From positions 62,001 through 126,000 of the forward strand of contig CALLBO010000035.1 of NCBI GenBank assembly GCA_937998875.1: a DNA stretch of 64,000 nucleotides, in the 5' to 3' direction. Each line of letters opens with the position of its first letter. Within the stretch, counting starts at the first letter, position 1. This DNA comes from an uncultured Granulosicoccaceae bacterium (lineage in GTDB: Bacteria; Pseudomonadota; Gammaproteobacteria; Granulosicoccales; Granulosicoccaceae). The position numbers and the translations under genes are program-made. Of the stretch, positions 9,677-18,601 are shown one piece after another. The notes below the pieces were generated by a model. That model ran no database searches. It saw only the letters and a list, made by a program, of their open reading frames with translations, and was not told the DNA's origin.

Positions 9677-11074
9677 ATGGATATTAATTCAGCAAACGTA
9701 GATAGCGCAGCCAATGTGACGCGCACATTGGTGGGCCCCAAAGCCACCAGGAAACGTTCCCTCGCTGGCATTCGTCCGTGGACATGGTTCGTTATCGATT
9801 ACGCGATGGCCTATGCGAGTTCGACTCTCGCTTTTGCTTTAACTCCCTATGCCTTGATTGCTGTGAAAGGTGATCATGTTGGCCAACTTGGGTTTTCCTT
9901 TGGTGCAGCACTAATGGTAGCGGTTGTGGCGCACATTGCAGGGCTGCACGAGCTCAACCAGAAAAAAAGATCTTTCGGCTTACTCGCTCGCTGTTTCTTT
10001 GTGTCTTTGATTGCAGTGGTTTTGATAAACGCTGAGCTGTTGTTCGTTCATTATTTAACCGTGGGTCGTTTGATCACAGTATTCACTTTGCTGGGTTGTA
10101 CAGTCGGTTTATTTGCGCTTCGTGCGCTGATTGTAGGTTTGGCAGAGCGAAATACGTTTGTCGCGGCACTTGTCGGGTCAAATGACTTCATCAAACACAG
10201 CATGGGATTTCTTGGTGATACAAAGGCCGGCGGCGTGAAGATCATTTCGCTTGATCTAAGCGAAAATCCTAGTATTGATCTCAGGCAATGGGCAACCTTG
10301 AATGGAGTCGATCAGGTTGTAGTTGATGTAGATGACCCTCTTGCCCCTTCCCAGAGTGATTTGCTCAAACTACTCGACGGCACCTTAACAGTGTCGCGCT
10401 TTACCAGTTTTGTAGAAAATCTGTACGAAAAAGTACCTACGCAACACATCAGTGCGCAATGGATTATTGACTCGCAGTCAGAACACGAGAGCTTGTATAA
10501 AAGCACGATGAAAAGAGTGTTTGATTGTGTGATTGCCTCGATCGCCCTGATACTATCGCTGCCGTTTGTATTGATTGCTGCCATCGCCATTAAACTTGAA
10601 AGTCCCGGGCCAATAATCTTCAGGCAGGAACGTGTTGGCCAGTACGGTGAGACCTTCACGATGCTCAAGCTTCGCAGTATGCGCTCAGACGCTGAGAAAG
10701 ACGGTGCACAGTACGCTCAGGAAGGTGATGCGCGTGTGACCCGCATCGGAAAATTTCTGCGCAGCAGTCGCATCGACGAAGCACCTCAGCTGATCAACGT
10801 GCTTTTAGGTCATATGTCTCTGGTCGGTCCAAGACCCGAACGTCCGGAATTTACCAGCAAGCTTGAGTCAAATATTCAGTTTTTTGTGCACCGGTTGATG
10901 GTCAAGCCAGGTATAACGGGTTGGGCACAAATCAACGCTGACTATGCTGTCAGTGAGGAAGACTCAGTGAACAAGCTGTCTTATGACCTGTACTACGTGA
11001 AAATGCTTTCGTTTGCGATGGACCTGCGCATTTTATTGAGAACTATCTCCAGGTTTTCTGCCGGCGCGCGATAG
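9677..11074 (+). CDS. Undecaprenyl-phosphate sugar phosphotransferase (EPS priming)
   Basis: From ATG 9677 the protein has 465 residues, normal for WcaJ/EpsB-type polyprenyl glycosylphosphotransferases. The frame reaches back to a GTG at 9500, but the extra 59 residues look non-conserved. About four N-terminal membrane spans and a nucleotide-binding-like domain precede the membrane re-entrant helix (VFDCVIASIALILSL). The catalytic domain follows with FRQERVGQ, FTMLKLRSM, RSSRIDEAPQ (catalytic Asp-Glu) and SLVGPRPERPE. It transfers a sugar-1-phosphate to undecaprenyl phosphate, the first step of polymer synthesis, at the cytoplasmic face. It closes the EPS block. Confidence 0.9.
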   Translation: MDINSANVDSAANVTRTLVGPKATRKRSLAGIRPWTWFVIDYAMAYASSTLAFALTPYALIAVKGDHVGQLGFSFGAALMVAVVAHIAGLHELNQKKRSFGLLARCFFVSLIAVVLINAELLFVHYLTVGRLITVFTLLGCTVGLFALRALIVGLAERNTFVAALVGSNDFIKHSMGFLGDTKAGGVKIISLDLSENPSIDLRQWATLNGVDQVVVDVDDPLAPSQSDLLKLLDGTLTVSRFTSFVENLYEKVPTQHISAQWIIDSQSEHESLYKSTMKRVFDCVIASIALILSLPFVLIAAIAIKLESPGPIIFRQERVGQYGETFTMLKLRSMRSDAEKDGAQYAQEGDARVTRIGKFLRSSRIDEAPQLINVLLGHMSLVGPRPERPEFTSKLESNIQFFVHRLMVKPGITGWAQINADYAVSEEDSVNKLSYDLYYVKMLSFAMDLRILLRTISRFSAGAR

Positions 11075-11200
11075 CGACAGCTCCCTCTATTGCCGATGTG
11101 ATATCCAATTTTCGGCGAAAGTGCGCATTCGTATCGTATTAGATCGAACGTTGTGCAATAAAGCTGGTCGTAGTGTTCACTCAATCAGGGAACTAACACT

Positions 11201-11872
11201 ATGAGCCTTAAACGTAAAATGCGACTAATTATGGTTCTGCCGGTCGTGGTGTTGCTGTCACTTGCAGGCGTTGCGACTTCCACTGCAAACGACTCTACCG
11301 GCACGGGTACTGCCAACGGCGCTGGCGACAATACTGCTACAGCGATTTTTGCCGGCGGCTGCTTCTGGTGTGTGGAATCTGATTTCGATCATGTACCAGG
11401 CGTACTGGAGACGGTGTCCGGCTACTCGGGGGGTGAGACCACTCAGCCCACTTACAAGAATCATCATCAGGGCCGGCATCGTGAAGTGGTGCGCATAAGC
11501 TATGACCCTAAGACGGTCAGTTACGGTCAATTACTGGATATTTTTTGGCGCAGTGTCGACCCGACCGATGCAGGTGGTCAATTTTGCGATCGTGGCCATA
11601 GCTACACCACCGCCATTTATTCAGTAGACGAAAATCAGCGAGCTGAGGCGCTTGAATCATTGAATAAACTAAAAAGTGATGGCGTTTTGAAAGACTCGAT
11701 AGTGACGGCGATCGAACCTGCTAGCGAGTTCTGGCCCGCGGAAGATTATCACCAGGATTATTACCTCAAAAATCCGCTGCGCTATAAGTATTATCGAGCA
11801 GCGTGTGGCCGCGACAAGCGGGTTAAAAAAGTCTGGGGCAATGAGGCCCATGCGGGAATCGAGAAGAGTTAA
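11201..11872 (+). CDS. msrA: Peptide methionine-S-sulfoxide reductase, exported
   Basis: The MsrA signature FAGGCFWCVE (about residues 50-59) provides the catalytic Cys, followed by GYSGG and DPTDAGGQFCDRG. The 223-residue protein starts with MSLKRKMRLIMVLPVVVLLS, a signal peptide, and then about 20 Thr/Gly/Asn-rich linker residues, so it should repair oxidised methionine in periplasmic or lipid-anchored proteins. Both residues of the GCFWC motif are cysteine codons; it is not a selenoprotein although it neighbours the selenocysteine genes. Convergent with selA across 54 bp. Confidence 0.93.
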   Translation: MSLKRKMRLIMVLPVVVLLSLAGVATSTANDSTGTGTANGAGDNTATAIFAGGCFWCVESDFDHVPGVLETVSGYSGGETTQPTYKNHHQGRHREVVRISYDPKTVSYGQLLDIFWRSVDPTDAGGQFCDRGHSYTTAIYSVDENQRAEALESLNKLKSDGVLKDSIVTAIEPASEFWPAEDYHQDYYLKNPLRYKYYRAACGRDKRVKKVWGNEAHAGIEKS

Positions 11873-11926
11873 CCCGCATGCTCCCAACTAGTTGTTAAAA
11901 GAACTAATTTGATAACTGAACCAGGG

Positions 11927-13351
11927 CTAAGATAGTCCGGCGTCGATCACTGCAGTTATCTCCTCCAGCTCATGGAAGAGTGCTCGGCAATCAAACCACA
12001 GTGATTCTTGACTCACCCGCCCGACTATCGGTGTGGTTAAATAACGGAAAAGCGAGGCGAGTTTGTTTGCCGGGTTTTCTGAGTCACCAGTGATAACCAC
12101 GGCATAACTGTCCAGCGTTCTGGTTGGCAGCGCGCCACTGCCGATCTGGCTTTGGCATGATTGAACCGATACCTCCAGCTGTGGCAATTGTTTTGCCACC
12201 GCCTTCTGTAGCTTAACCGCGGTTTTCTTTATGTCGTCCGGTTTGCGTGAAAGCAGTGTCAGTGCCGGAATTGTATCCACCAGTTTTTCAGGTTTTGCAT
12301 AGAGTTTAAGCACTGCTTCTAACGCAGCCAGCGTAACCTTGTCAAGTCTCATTGCCCGCTTCATCGAGTTTTTTTCTATTAACTGGATAAGGTCTGCACG
12401 TCCGGCAATGATGCCACACTGCGGGCCACCCAGTAGCTTGTCGCCACTGAAGGTTATGATATCCGCCCCGTCGGCAAGTGCTTCGCGAGCAGTTCGCTCA
12501 TAGGGTAAGCCCAGGTTGCTGAGGTCAGTGAGCGTACCGCTGCCAAGGTCATCAATGAGCGGAATGTTATACTTGTGGGCAAGATCAGCAAGCTCTGTTG
12601 CAGCAATACTTTTAGTAAAGCCGTTAATCTCATAATTGCTGGTATGCACCTTCATCAGCGCTGCAGTTTTTTTATCTATTGCAGCTTCGTAGTCATGCAA
12701 ATGGGTTCGGTTTGTCGTGCCGACTTCACGCAGCTTGCACCCGGCTTTTTCCATGATGGCCGGTACTCGAAATGATCCGCCAATTTCAATAAGTTCGCCG
12801 CGTGAGACAACCACTTTTCTTTTCGGCGCGATACTATTTAGTGTTAAAAGTACCGCTGCAGCATTGTTATTGACTGTGGTTGCGGCTTCAGCACCTGTGT
12901 GTTTGCAAATCCATGCTTCGACATGGTCATCACGTCTGCCGCGTTTACCTGACGCGAGGTCAAACTCCAGATTGCTGGCACCACGACTCACTTCGATCAT
13001 CGCTTCTATCGCAGATGCAGGGTAGGGCGCACGCCCAAGGTTGGTGTGTAGAATCGTACCGGTGAGATTGATAACACGCTTAAGCGAAGGGCTGAAACTA
13101 CTCTGCAGCAGGCTTGCTACTGCGGTATGCAGAAGATTAATCACTGCTGTTTCACTGACTTCGTGTGTTTCAATTTGTGTCGAGGTGGCAGTATCCTTAT
13201 TTACAAGATCATGTCGAACGCGATTGAGATGATTTCTGACTTCATTTACAACGACCTCTCGACCGTAGCACTCACTCAGATCGGTAAACACTCCGGATTG
13301 CAGTATTTTATCCACAGAAGGGAGCTGATTTGGATGTGTGAGGCTCTCCAC
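11927..13351 (-). CDS. selA: L-seryl-tRNA(Sec) selenium transferase
   Basis: SelA, 474 residues, converts Ser-tRNA(Sec) to Sec-tRNA(Sec) with selenophosphate using PLP. The N-terminal domain reads LPSVDKIL; the PLP fold has INLTGTILHTNLGRAP, NNNAAAVLL and the lysine motif FSGDKLLGGPQ (Lys305). It starts with GTG at 13351, directly after an in-frame stop, so there is no earlier choice. It lies 103 bp downstream of, and in the same direction as, the selenoprotein gene, suggesting an operon. selC and selD are not seen in the window and must be elsewhere. Confidence 0.96.
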   Translation of the reverse strand: MESLTHPNQLPSVDKILQSGVFTDLSECYGREVVVNEVRNHLNRVRHDLVNKDTATSTQIETHEVSETAVINLLHTAVASLLQSSFSPSLKRVINLTGTILHTNLGRAPYPASAIEAMIEVSRGASNLEFDLASGKRGRRDDHVEAWICKHTGAEAATTVNNNAAAVLLTLNSIAPKRKVVVSRGELIEIGGSFRVPAIMEKAGCKLREVGTTNRTHLHDYEAAIDKKTAALMKVHTSNYEINGFTKSIAATELADLAHKYNIPLIDDLGSGTLTDLSNLGLPYERTAREALADGADIITFSGDKLLGGPQCGIIAGRADLIQLIEKNSMKRAMRLDKVTLAALEAVLKLYAKPEKLVDTIPALTLLSRKPDDIKKTAVKLQKAVAKQLPQLEVSVQSCQSQIGSGALPTRTLDSYAVVITGDSENPANKLASLFRYLTTPIVGRVSQESLWFDCRALFHELEEITAVIDAGLS

Positions 13352-13454
13352 TGTTCAAGCCGCGAGGTGCTGTGACATCTGTTGATACATACGATTACCA
13401 ATTTGCCTGTCAGTATCTGCACTGGCTTTGTATAGGGATAGACCAGCTACGGTG

Positions 13455-14624
13455 TTAGTCTCGCCACAAGTGCGGCACAATGAATTTTAATCCAATATCT
13501 GCAACCTTGGTATTGTCTGAGTCCATAAAACGATGTCTTAGTTCTCTGAGTCGACTGCCCAGTAAAGAGTCTTTCCAGAACCAGTCATAGATCTGCCTGC
13601 TTGATGGATTACCGCGACCTGCCAGTGCGGCTTCAATGTAGTAGGCTTTCAAATCATCTATTGCGAGCCGAAACATCAGGCGATCTGAGATGTCTGATCT
13701 GATTGGTTGGAATTCATTGTCCAGGTATGTCTTGTCTACCAAAGCGGCCAGTTCATCAATTGCAATTGCAGATACGCCAACTGCGGTTCTGCTTTTATCA
13801 ACACACTGTCGCTGATAGAACGGTTTGAGTTCGGTGACCTCGTCCAAAATTGCTTGGTGAGTCCCGATGTCAGGCGCTTGCCAATCTTTATCTGCGATGC
13901 GTCGTGGATCTTCTGTTTCAAAGTCTATCAGGCACTGTTTGTCCGAGTTTTCGACGAGCCGCAGTGCTTTGTCCAGCACTGCACGTTGCAATTGCGGGTT
14001 CGCGGGTGCTCCGAGTGGGCGGCCGAGTTCAAATGGTACCCACAGAGCGCGCGGCGGACGTATTTTTTCAAGATGCAATTTAACCAAACCAATAACCACG
14101 GTGCTTATACCTGCCTGTTCCAACCAATGTGCAATTGCGCTCACGGCGCGAGTACAGTTTGGTCAAACAGGAAGCAGACAAGCAGTATTTATGTTGGCTG
14201 CGGCTAATTCATCGGCAAGGCGCAACACGTTTGATTGCATTTTCTCAGGTGTAGTCGCGCCCATGAACGCGTAATGTCGCACCGCTGCTTTTTCGATAAC
14301 CTTGTCTTCTGCCATCTCCTTTAATATTGCTCTGGGGAATACGGTGTTAATGTCTTCGGCAAATGCCGTTCGATCAAAATTAATTGACACGTGGTTCATC
14401 AGGATGTCCCGGTCCGGGCACGCGTTGTCAAAGGGTCTGTAATCGGCGCTGTCACCTGGAATGTTCTCGGCCTTGCGCTGCATCAATCCTGCGGATGAAA
14501 TAAGGGCCACACGACACTGGTTCAGCGGTCTAGCGGGCACAAATGCGGCGTCGTCTATTGATGGGCATTCCAGCGTTTCGAGCCCCTCACGCTGATTTGC
14601 TGTCAATTCGTCGAGTCTAGCCAT
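13455..14624 (-). CDS. Selenoprotein of the GrdB (glycine/sarcosine/betaine reductase B) family, in-frame UGA
   Basis: A single 389-codon gene read through TGA at 14163-14165 (codon 154). The upstream part ends NINTACLLPV; after the TGA the same frame continues PNCTRAVSAIAHWLEQ and runs 235 further codons to TAA/TAG-type termination at 13455. The junction is therefore U-P-N-C, a UxxC redox motif at the place where GrdB-family proteins carry it. RHYAFMGATTPEKM upstream and RPPRALWVPFELGRPLG downstream are family motifs. ATG 14624 has a GGAG Shine-Dalgarno six bases ahead. selA follows and selB is divergent. A two-gene or pseudogene reading is unlikely given the conserved junction. Clostridial GrdB works in reductive glycine cleavage; the role of the proteobacterial relatives is unknown. 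Confidence 0.88.
14140..14152 (-). promoter_or_regulatory. Candidate bacterial SECIS hairpin
   Basis: Eleven nucleotides after the UGA, the mRNA reads CUCGC-GCC-GUGAG, a five-pair stem (one G-U) with a three-base loop starting with G. Bacterial SECIS elements sit right behind the UGA inside the coding region and have a small apical loop with an early G, so size and place fit. The lower stem was not worked out, and recognition by this SelB is inferred. Confidence 0.5.
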
Positions 14625-14756
14625 GGTTTTCTCCGTGATTGCGGTATTTTTGTGTGTGGGACAGAATACCGGAGTTATCGATATGCTTATTTATGTTTCC
14701 AGCAACGAGTATAGAGGGCATTCGTCCAAAGAGGCCTTCACCATGATAAAGAACTT

Positions 14757-16694
14757 ATGATAATTGCGACAGCCGGGCATGTTGATCATGGAAAAACCTC
14801 ACTGGTAAGAACTCTTACCGGCATTGATACGGATCGTAACCCGGAAGAAAAAAGACGGGGATTGACGATAGATATCGGCTTTGCCTACATGCAGGATGAT
14901 GACGGGCGGAATATAGCAATCATTGACGTACCCGGTCATGAAAAATTTGTTCGCAATATGATCGCGGGCGTTGGGCTTGTTGATATCGCGCTGCTAGTGG
15001 TCGCGGCAGATGATGGTCCAATGCCGCAGACAATCGAACACATTGCCATTCTTCAACTAATGAACGCCAAACTGATAGTGCCCGTTATAAGTAAGACAGA
15101 TCTGGTAAGTAGTGAACGCCAGTCACAGGTGGTAGATGCGGTAAGTGGGTTGCTACAAAGTGCTGGTTTGCCGACCACTGACTTCTATTCAATGTCTGTA
15201 TTGGATAAAAGTGCAGTGTCGAATCTGAAGGCCGGGCTATTGGAACTTATAAAGTCGTTGCCGCACCGAAGGGTTGGCGGTTATTTTCGTATGGCAATCG
15301 ACCGCTGTTTTACTCTTGATGGCAGCGGCACAGTAGTGACGGGCACAGTGTCCTCCGGCATGCTTGAAAAAAATGATATTTTGACGCTGGTCTCGGATAA
15401 CTCATCCGAAGGCGATTCTGCCCGTGCCCGTGGCATACATGCGCAAAACACGGAAGCAACTGAAGCCTCAGCGGGGCAAAGGTGTGCGATAAATTTGAGT
15501 GGCAGCTTATCCCGGGAGATGCTGCGACGCGGTGGATGGATGGCGGCAGATGCATTTGCAGTGCGGACTAAAGTAGTGGATGTAGTTCTTTCTGCGGCGT
15601 TTTCCCCCGGGGAGGATACTACTCATAGTAAACGAAAAGTAAGTCACTGGACGCCTGGGCATCTTCATCTCGGTACAGCAGATATACCGTGTCGTATCGC
15701 TTTGCTCGATACGTCAAGCTTTACCTACGGACAAACTGTCTTAGCGCGATTAATCTGTGAAAGGACAGTTACTGCGTCGCACAACGACAGGTTTGTTCTT
15801 CGCGATCAGTCCGCACGCTCCACCATTGCAGGGGGAAGAGTTCTTGATGTGTTCCCCCCGCGGCGTGGCCGCAGTCAGCCGGCAAGGCTTAAATACCTCG
15901 CAGCGTTAAACACCAGCACGGCTGCTGAAGCACTGAGCAACTTGCTGGAATTACACTCTGGTGGGGTGGAGCTTACTAAGTTCGCGCGCCAGTTTAATCT
16001 GCTTGCTGTTGAAGTCGCAGAGCTTGTCGAAAATAAAGCGCTTTGCGTTGTTAACACTGCGTCGGGTAAATGGTGTTTAACTACTTCGCAAAGTGGAGAC
16101 ATTGAAGAAAAAATTTTAGAAACGTTACTTTCTATGCATAAAGACAATCCTGATCTGGCCGGCGTCGGGCTGGATGTTTTGCTTCAGGCAACGAACAGAG
16201 AATTTGACAAGGAGGTGCTTGAATACTTTGTACAGAAACTGATTAAACAGAACCGGGTGGTTCGATTGGCCTCGGTACTTCGTCACGCTGAGCATCGGGT
16301 GCAGATGAGTCAGTCAGACGATGAATGCTGGAAAAAAATTGAACGTGAGCTTTTCACCGCCGGGCAAACGCCGCTCAGACTGACTGAACTGGCTGGTGTA
16401 TTGAATAAGGAGCTTTCAGAGACCCGACAGTTTATGAACCACTGTGTGGCCCATGGCAAAGTGTTTAAGGTAACGGACAATCGTTACTTTTTACCGGCTA
16501 CGCTGAAGGAGCTGGCCGAGATCGCCGAGAGTCTGAGTGCTGCGGATAACCTTACTGTTGCTGAATATCGCAACAAAACGGGTATGGGCAGAAACCTTGT
16601 TGTCGAGCTACTGGAGTACTTTGATCGTTATCGATTCACGCGCCGGGTTGGCGATAAGCGAACGGTGTTAATGACGTCTGCGGAGGCTTTTTAG
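14757..16694 (+). CDS. selB: Selenocysteine-specific elongation factor
   Basis: SelB, 645 residues, brings Sec-tRNA(Sec) to UGA codons preceding a SECIS. The GTPase domain has G1 GHVDHGKT (7-14), the switch [11 protein letters not shown] and G3 DVPGHEKF; G4 is SKTD instead of the usual NKxD. Beta-barrel domains with SGTVVTGTV follow, and the last 200 residues are winged-helix repeats that bind SECIS RNA ([24 protein letters not shown]). Start is ATG 14757; divergent from the selenoprotein gene over 132 bp, which must hold both promoters. Confidence 0.97.
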   Translation: MIIATAGHVDHGKTSLVRTLTGIDTDRNPEEKRRGLTIDIGFAYMQDDDGRNIAIIDVPGHEKFVRNMIAGVGLVDIALLVVAADDGPMPQTIEHIAILQLMNAKLIVPVISKTDLVSSERQSQVVDAVSGLLQSAGLPTTDFYSMSVLDKSAVSNLKAGLLELIKSLPHRRVGGYFRMAIDRCFTLDGSGTVVTGTVSSGMLEKNDILTLVSDNSSEGDSARARGIHAQNTEATEASAGQRCAINLSGSLSREMLRRGGWMAADAFAVRTKVVDVVLSAAFSPGEDTTHSKRKVSHWTPGHLHLGTADIPCRIALLDTSSFTYGQTVLARLICERTVTASHNDRFVLRDQSARSTIAGGRVLDVFPPRRGRSQPARLKYLAALNTSTAAEALSNLLELHSGGVELTKFARQFNLLAVEVAELVENKALCVVNTASGKWCLTTSQSGDIEEKILETLLSMHKDNPDLAGVGLDVLLQATNREFDKEVLEYFVQKLIKQNRVVRLASVLRHAEHRVQMSQSDDECWKKIERELFTAGQTPLRLTELAGVLNKELSETRQFMNHCVAHGKVFKVTDNRYFLPATLKELAEIAESLSAADNLTVAEYRNKTGMGRNLVVELLEYFDRYRFTRRVGDKRTVLMTSAEAF

Positions 16695-16705
16695 GCTTGA
16701 TGTAC

Positions 16706-18181
16706 TTATTCCGCGTGTTGCATCGAAAGTAACAGCCTGCCGGCAAATTGCATTAGATCTTCTACACCATGGATGTATCGTCCATCAATATGCACGAGGT
16801 AGTTGCCGCTGGTCGCGGTGACAACTTCGACCGGATACTCTGCATTCACCAGGCCGTTTCTTATATATGTGCTTGCAGTGTGCATTTCTATTTGCTGTGA
16901 TCCGACGTACTTGTTGTCGATTACAGCGCTGTGGTGGTTTTCCTGCCAGACATCTATATCAACCAGATCGCCTTGCAATTGTCTGTAGGTGCTAAGCGTG
17001 CTTTCGAAAATAAGGTTCGCGGTTTGTTGTGCAGTCGATTTGGAATCTGTTTGTAATGCGATTACTGCGACTGGAATAGGTGTGTCACTGGCGTGTTCGT
17101 AGTATTCGTGCTTGGTAGCGGCAATAATTTTTGAGGTATAGAAATTAACTACGGGCTGACGTGCGGTTGGGTCCACTGCAAATGCTGCGGCCGCCAGAAC
17201 ATTTCGCTTAAGGCCTCCTGTGCTGTGTATGTTCCATGGTTTTTCTGCGTTTTCAATTGCTGCTGATAGGGCATCGTTTCGTTTTTCGCGTGATCTATTC
17301 GGAAATGAATCCGGATCAATGATTTGAATGGTATCGCGCGGGGGTTTTTTGAAGGCCAGTTTAAGCATGGTGTTGCTGTTTCTGCGCTCTTGTATTTGAT
17401 CTATAAAACGCTCGCCTTCCTTGTAGATGAATTCGAGGTTTTTGAAGCTGCGGCTTTGTACATACTTTAAGGCCGGATCTTCGGGAGTACCTGAATCAAA
17501 CATGTACCTGTTAAGTTCGGCGAAAGCGTAGTTGCAACCGTGCAGTTTGCAGATTCTTCGAGTCTGCCACTGTGCATGGCCCTCAATTACCGCAGACTTT
17601 GCAAAAACTTCCTGATAAGACAAAGCCTTCTGCTTGAAGGCGTTGTATTTTTTGTCGTCTGCTGCGTGTACCAGTTCGTGAATCAAAAGTGCCTGAACGG
17701 CCTGTTTGGGAGATGCGTTCTGATGATTCAGGTATTTTTCCAGATTCTGATCGTGCAACAGGATCCGCTTGATTGACGGCGCATAGATCGCCAATACCGA
17801 TTCTGTTTGTACCGTCAGAATATTGTTTACCAGATTTTCAGCGAAATTTGGATTATCAAGATCGTGCTCGAGAGCATCCATCAGGCTCTCTTTGGCATGT
17901 ACAGCGATGCCTTTGGTATCGGTTATCTGCAGATCTATTTTCGACAGATCCGTGTCCAGCTCCTGACTGACCAGATCACGGGCCTCCCGGAACCATGATT
18001 GCACGGGCGGATTTGGTGAGCCGGATAGCAGTTGGTTTTCGTGAGCGAGTAAATGCTCAACCTGCCCGCGCTTGAGTTGGCCGGACTCCGGTTGCACTGG
18101 GTTGCCGGCGCAACCGACGATTAGTGCACAAGCCAGCGCAAATGGGGCGACTGTTATGATTTTAGTGAGATGTTGTAGCAT
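16706..18181 (-). CDS. Lipoprotein with HELVH zinc-metallopeptidase motif, unknown function
   Basis: The 491-residue product has a lipoprotein signal ending ALIVGC (Cys24). At residues 168-172 stands HELVH in LLIHELVHAADDKKY, and 28 residues later EGHAQW supplies a plausible third ligand (Glu200). This HExxH...E spacing is that of gluzincin-type metallopeptidases. The C-terminal 200 residues, with TATSGNYLVHIDGRYIHG, resemble no family I know. It would act at the inner face of the outer membrane or in the periplasm. It ends 11 bp from selB on the opposite strand, so its relation to the Sec genes is positional only. Peptidase activity is inferred from the motif. Confidence 0.7.
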   Translation of the reverse strand: MLQHLTKIITVAPFALACALIVGCAGNPVQPESGQLKRGQVEHLLAHENQLLSGSPNPPVQSWFREARDLVSQELDTDLSKIDLQITDTKGIAVHAKESLMDALEHDLDNPNFAENLVNNILTVQTESVLAIYAPSIKRILLHDQNLEKYLNHQNASPKQAVQALLIHELVHAADDKKYNAFKQKALSYQEVFAKSAVIEGHAQWQTRRICKLHGCNYAFAELNRYMFDSGTPEDPALKYVQSRSFKNLEFIYKEGERFIDQIQERRNSNTMLKLAFKKPPRDTIQIIDPDSFPNRSREKRNDALSAAIENAEKPWNIHSTGGLKRNVLAAAAFAVDPTARQPVVNFYTSKIIAATKHEYYEHASDTPIPVAVIALQTDSKSTAQQTANLIFESTLSTYRQLQGDLVDIDVWQENHHSAVIDNKYVGSQQIEMHTASTYIRNGLVNAEYPVEVVTATSGNYLVHIDGRYIHGVEDLMQFAGRLLLSMQHAE

Positions 18182-18601
18182 GGGAGCTTGTAGTGACCTG
18201 TGTCAGGTTCTTGTGTCGCTTCAGTGCTACCTGTGTCGTTCAGGTGTCAGCGGCGAAATAAAACTGTCTACAAGTGATATCGAACCATGCAATATTTGCT
18301 TGATACGACTGGTACTGATTGTTGAACCGGGCATTTGTTTAGACCGGATTTGTTGAAGTGCCGCGCTTAAATATAGTGAAGAATGTGATAACTGCCTGAA
18401 ATAAGTGGCTGCCTGATTGGCGTGACTGGAACGGGGGCCAGGTCAGCTGGGAAATACAACTACAATGCCGGAGTGCGGTGAAAGCGCGGTAGACTTTGCT
18501 CCCGGCTATAAACATTTAGTTAGATCTGCCTGTTAGTTGTCGAGCTAATCGGATCATTGGAGTGAAGTTACTCCAACACCAAATAGAACAAGATAATTAG
18601 A
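18182..18601. other. Intergenic region, 420 bp, divergent promoter area
   Basis: No convincing gene. It lies between the divergent lipoprotein and flavoprotein genes and must hold both promoters. The left part contains two ACCTG/CAGGT inverted repeats (listed separately). I looked here for a selenocysteine tRNA and found none. Confidence 0.6.
18196..18245. repeat. Two inverted repeats ACCTG...CAGGT upstream of lipoprotein gene
   Basis: ACCTG-TGT-CAGGT at 18196-18208 and ACCTG-TGTCGTT-CAGGT at 18229-18245. Both begin with the same nine bases (ACCTGTGTC), 33 bp apart, about three helical turns. They lie 15-64 bp upstream of the lipoprotein start and could be operator half-sites for a dimeric regulator. 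Function is inferred from symmetry and place only. Confidence 0.4.

Noticed and set aside
14163-14165. TGA as a simple stop, leaving a pseudogene or two genes
   Set aside because: Frame and family similarity continue directly, UxxC fits GrdB, and selA/selB are adjacent.
13707-14207. Plus-strand open frame of 166 codons
   Set aside because: Antisense to the selenoprotein gene; no family pattern, and it exists only because the opposite strand is coding.
18182-18601. Selenocysteine tRNA gene near the Sec locus
   Set aside because: No CTTCAAA-type anticodon loop with a long acceptor/T arm was found here or in the other gaps.
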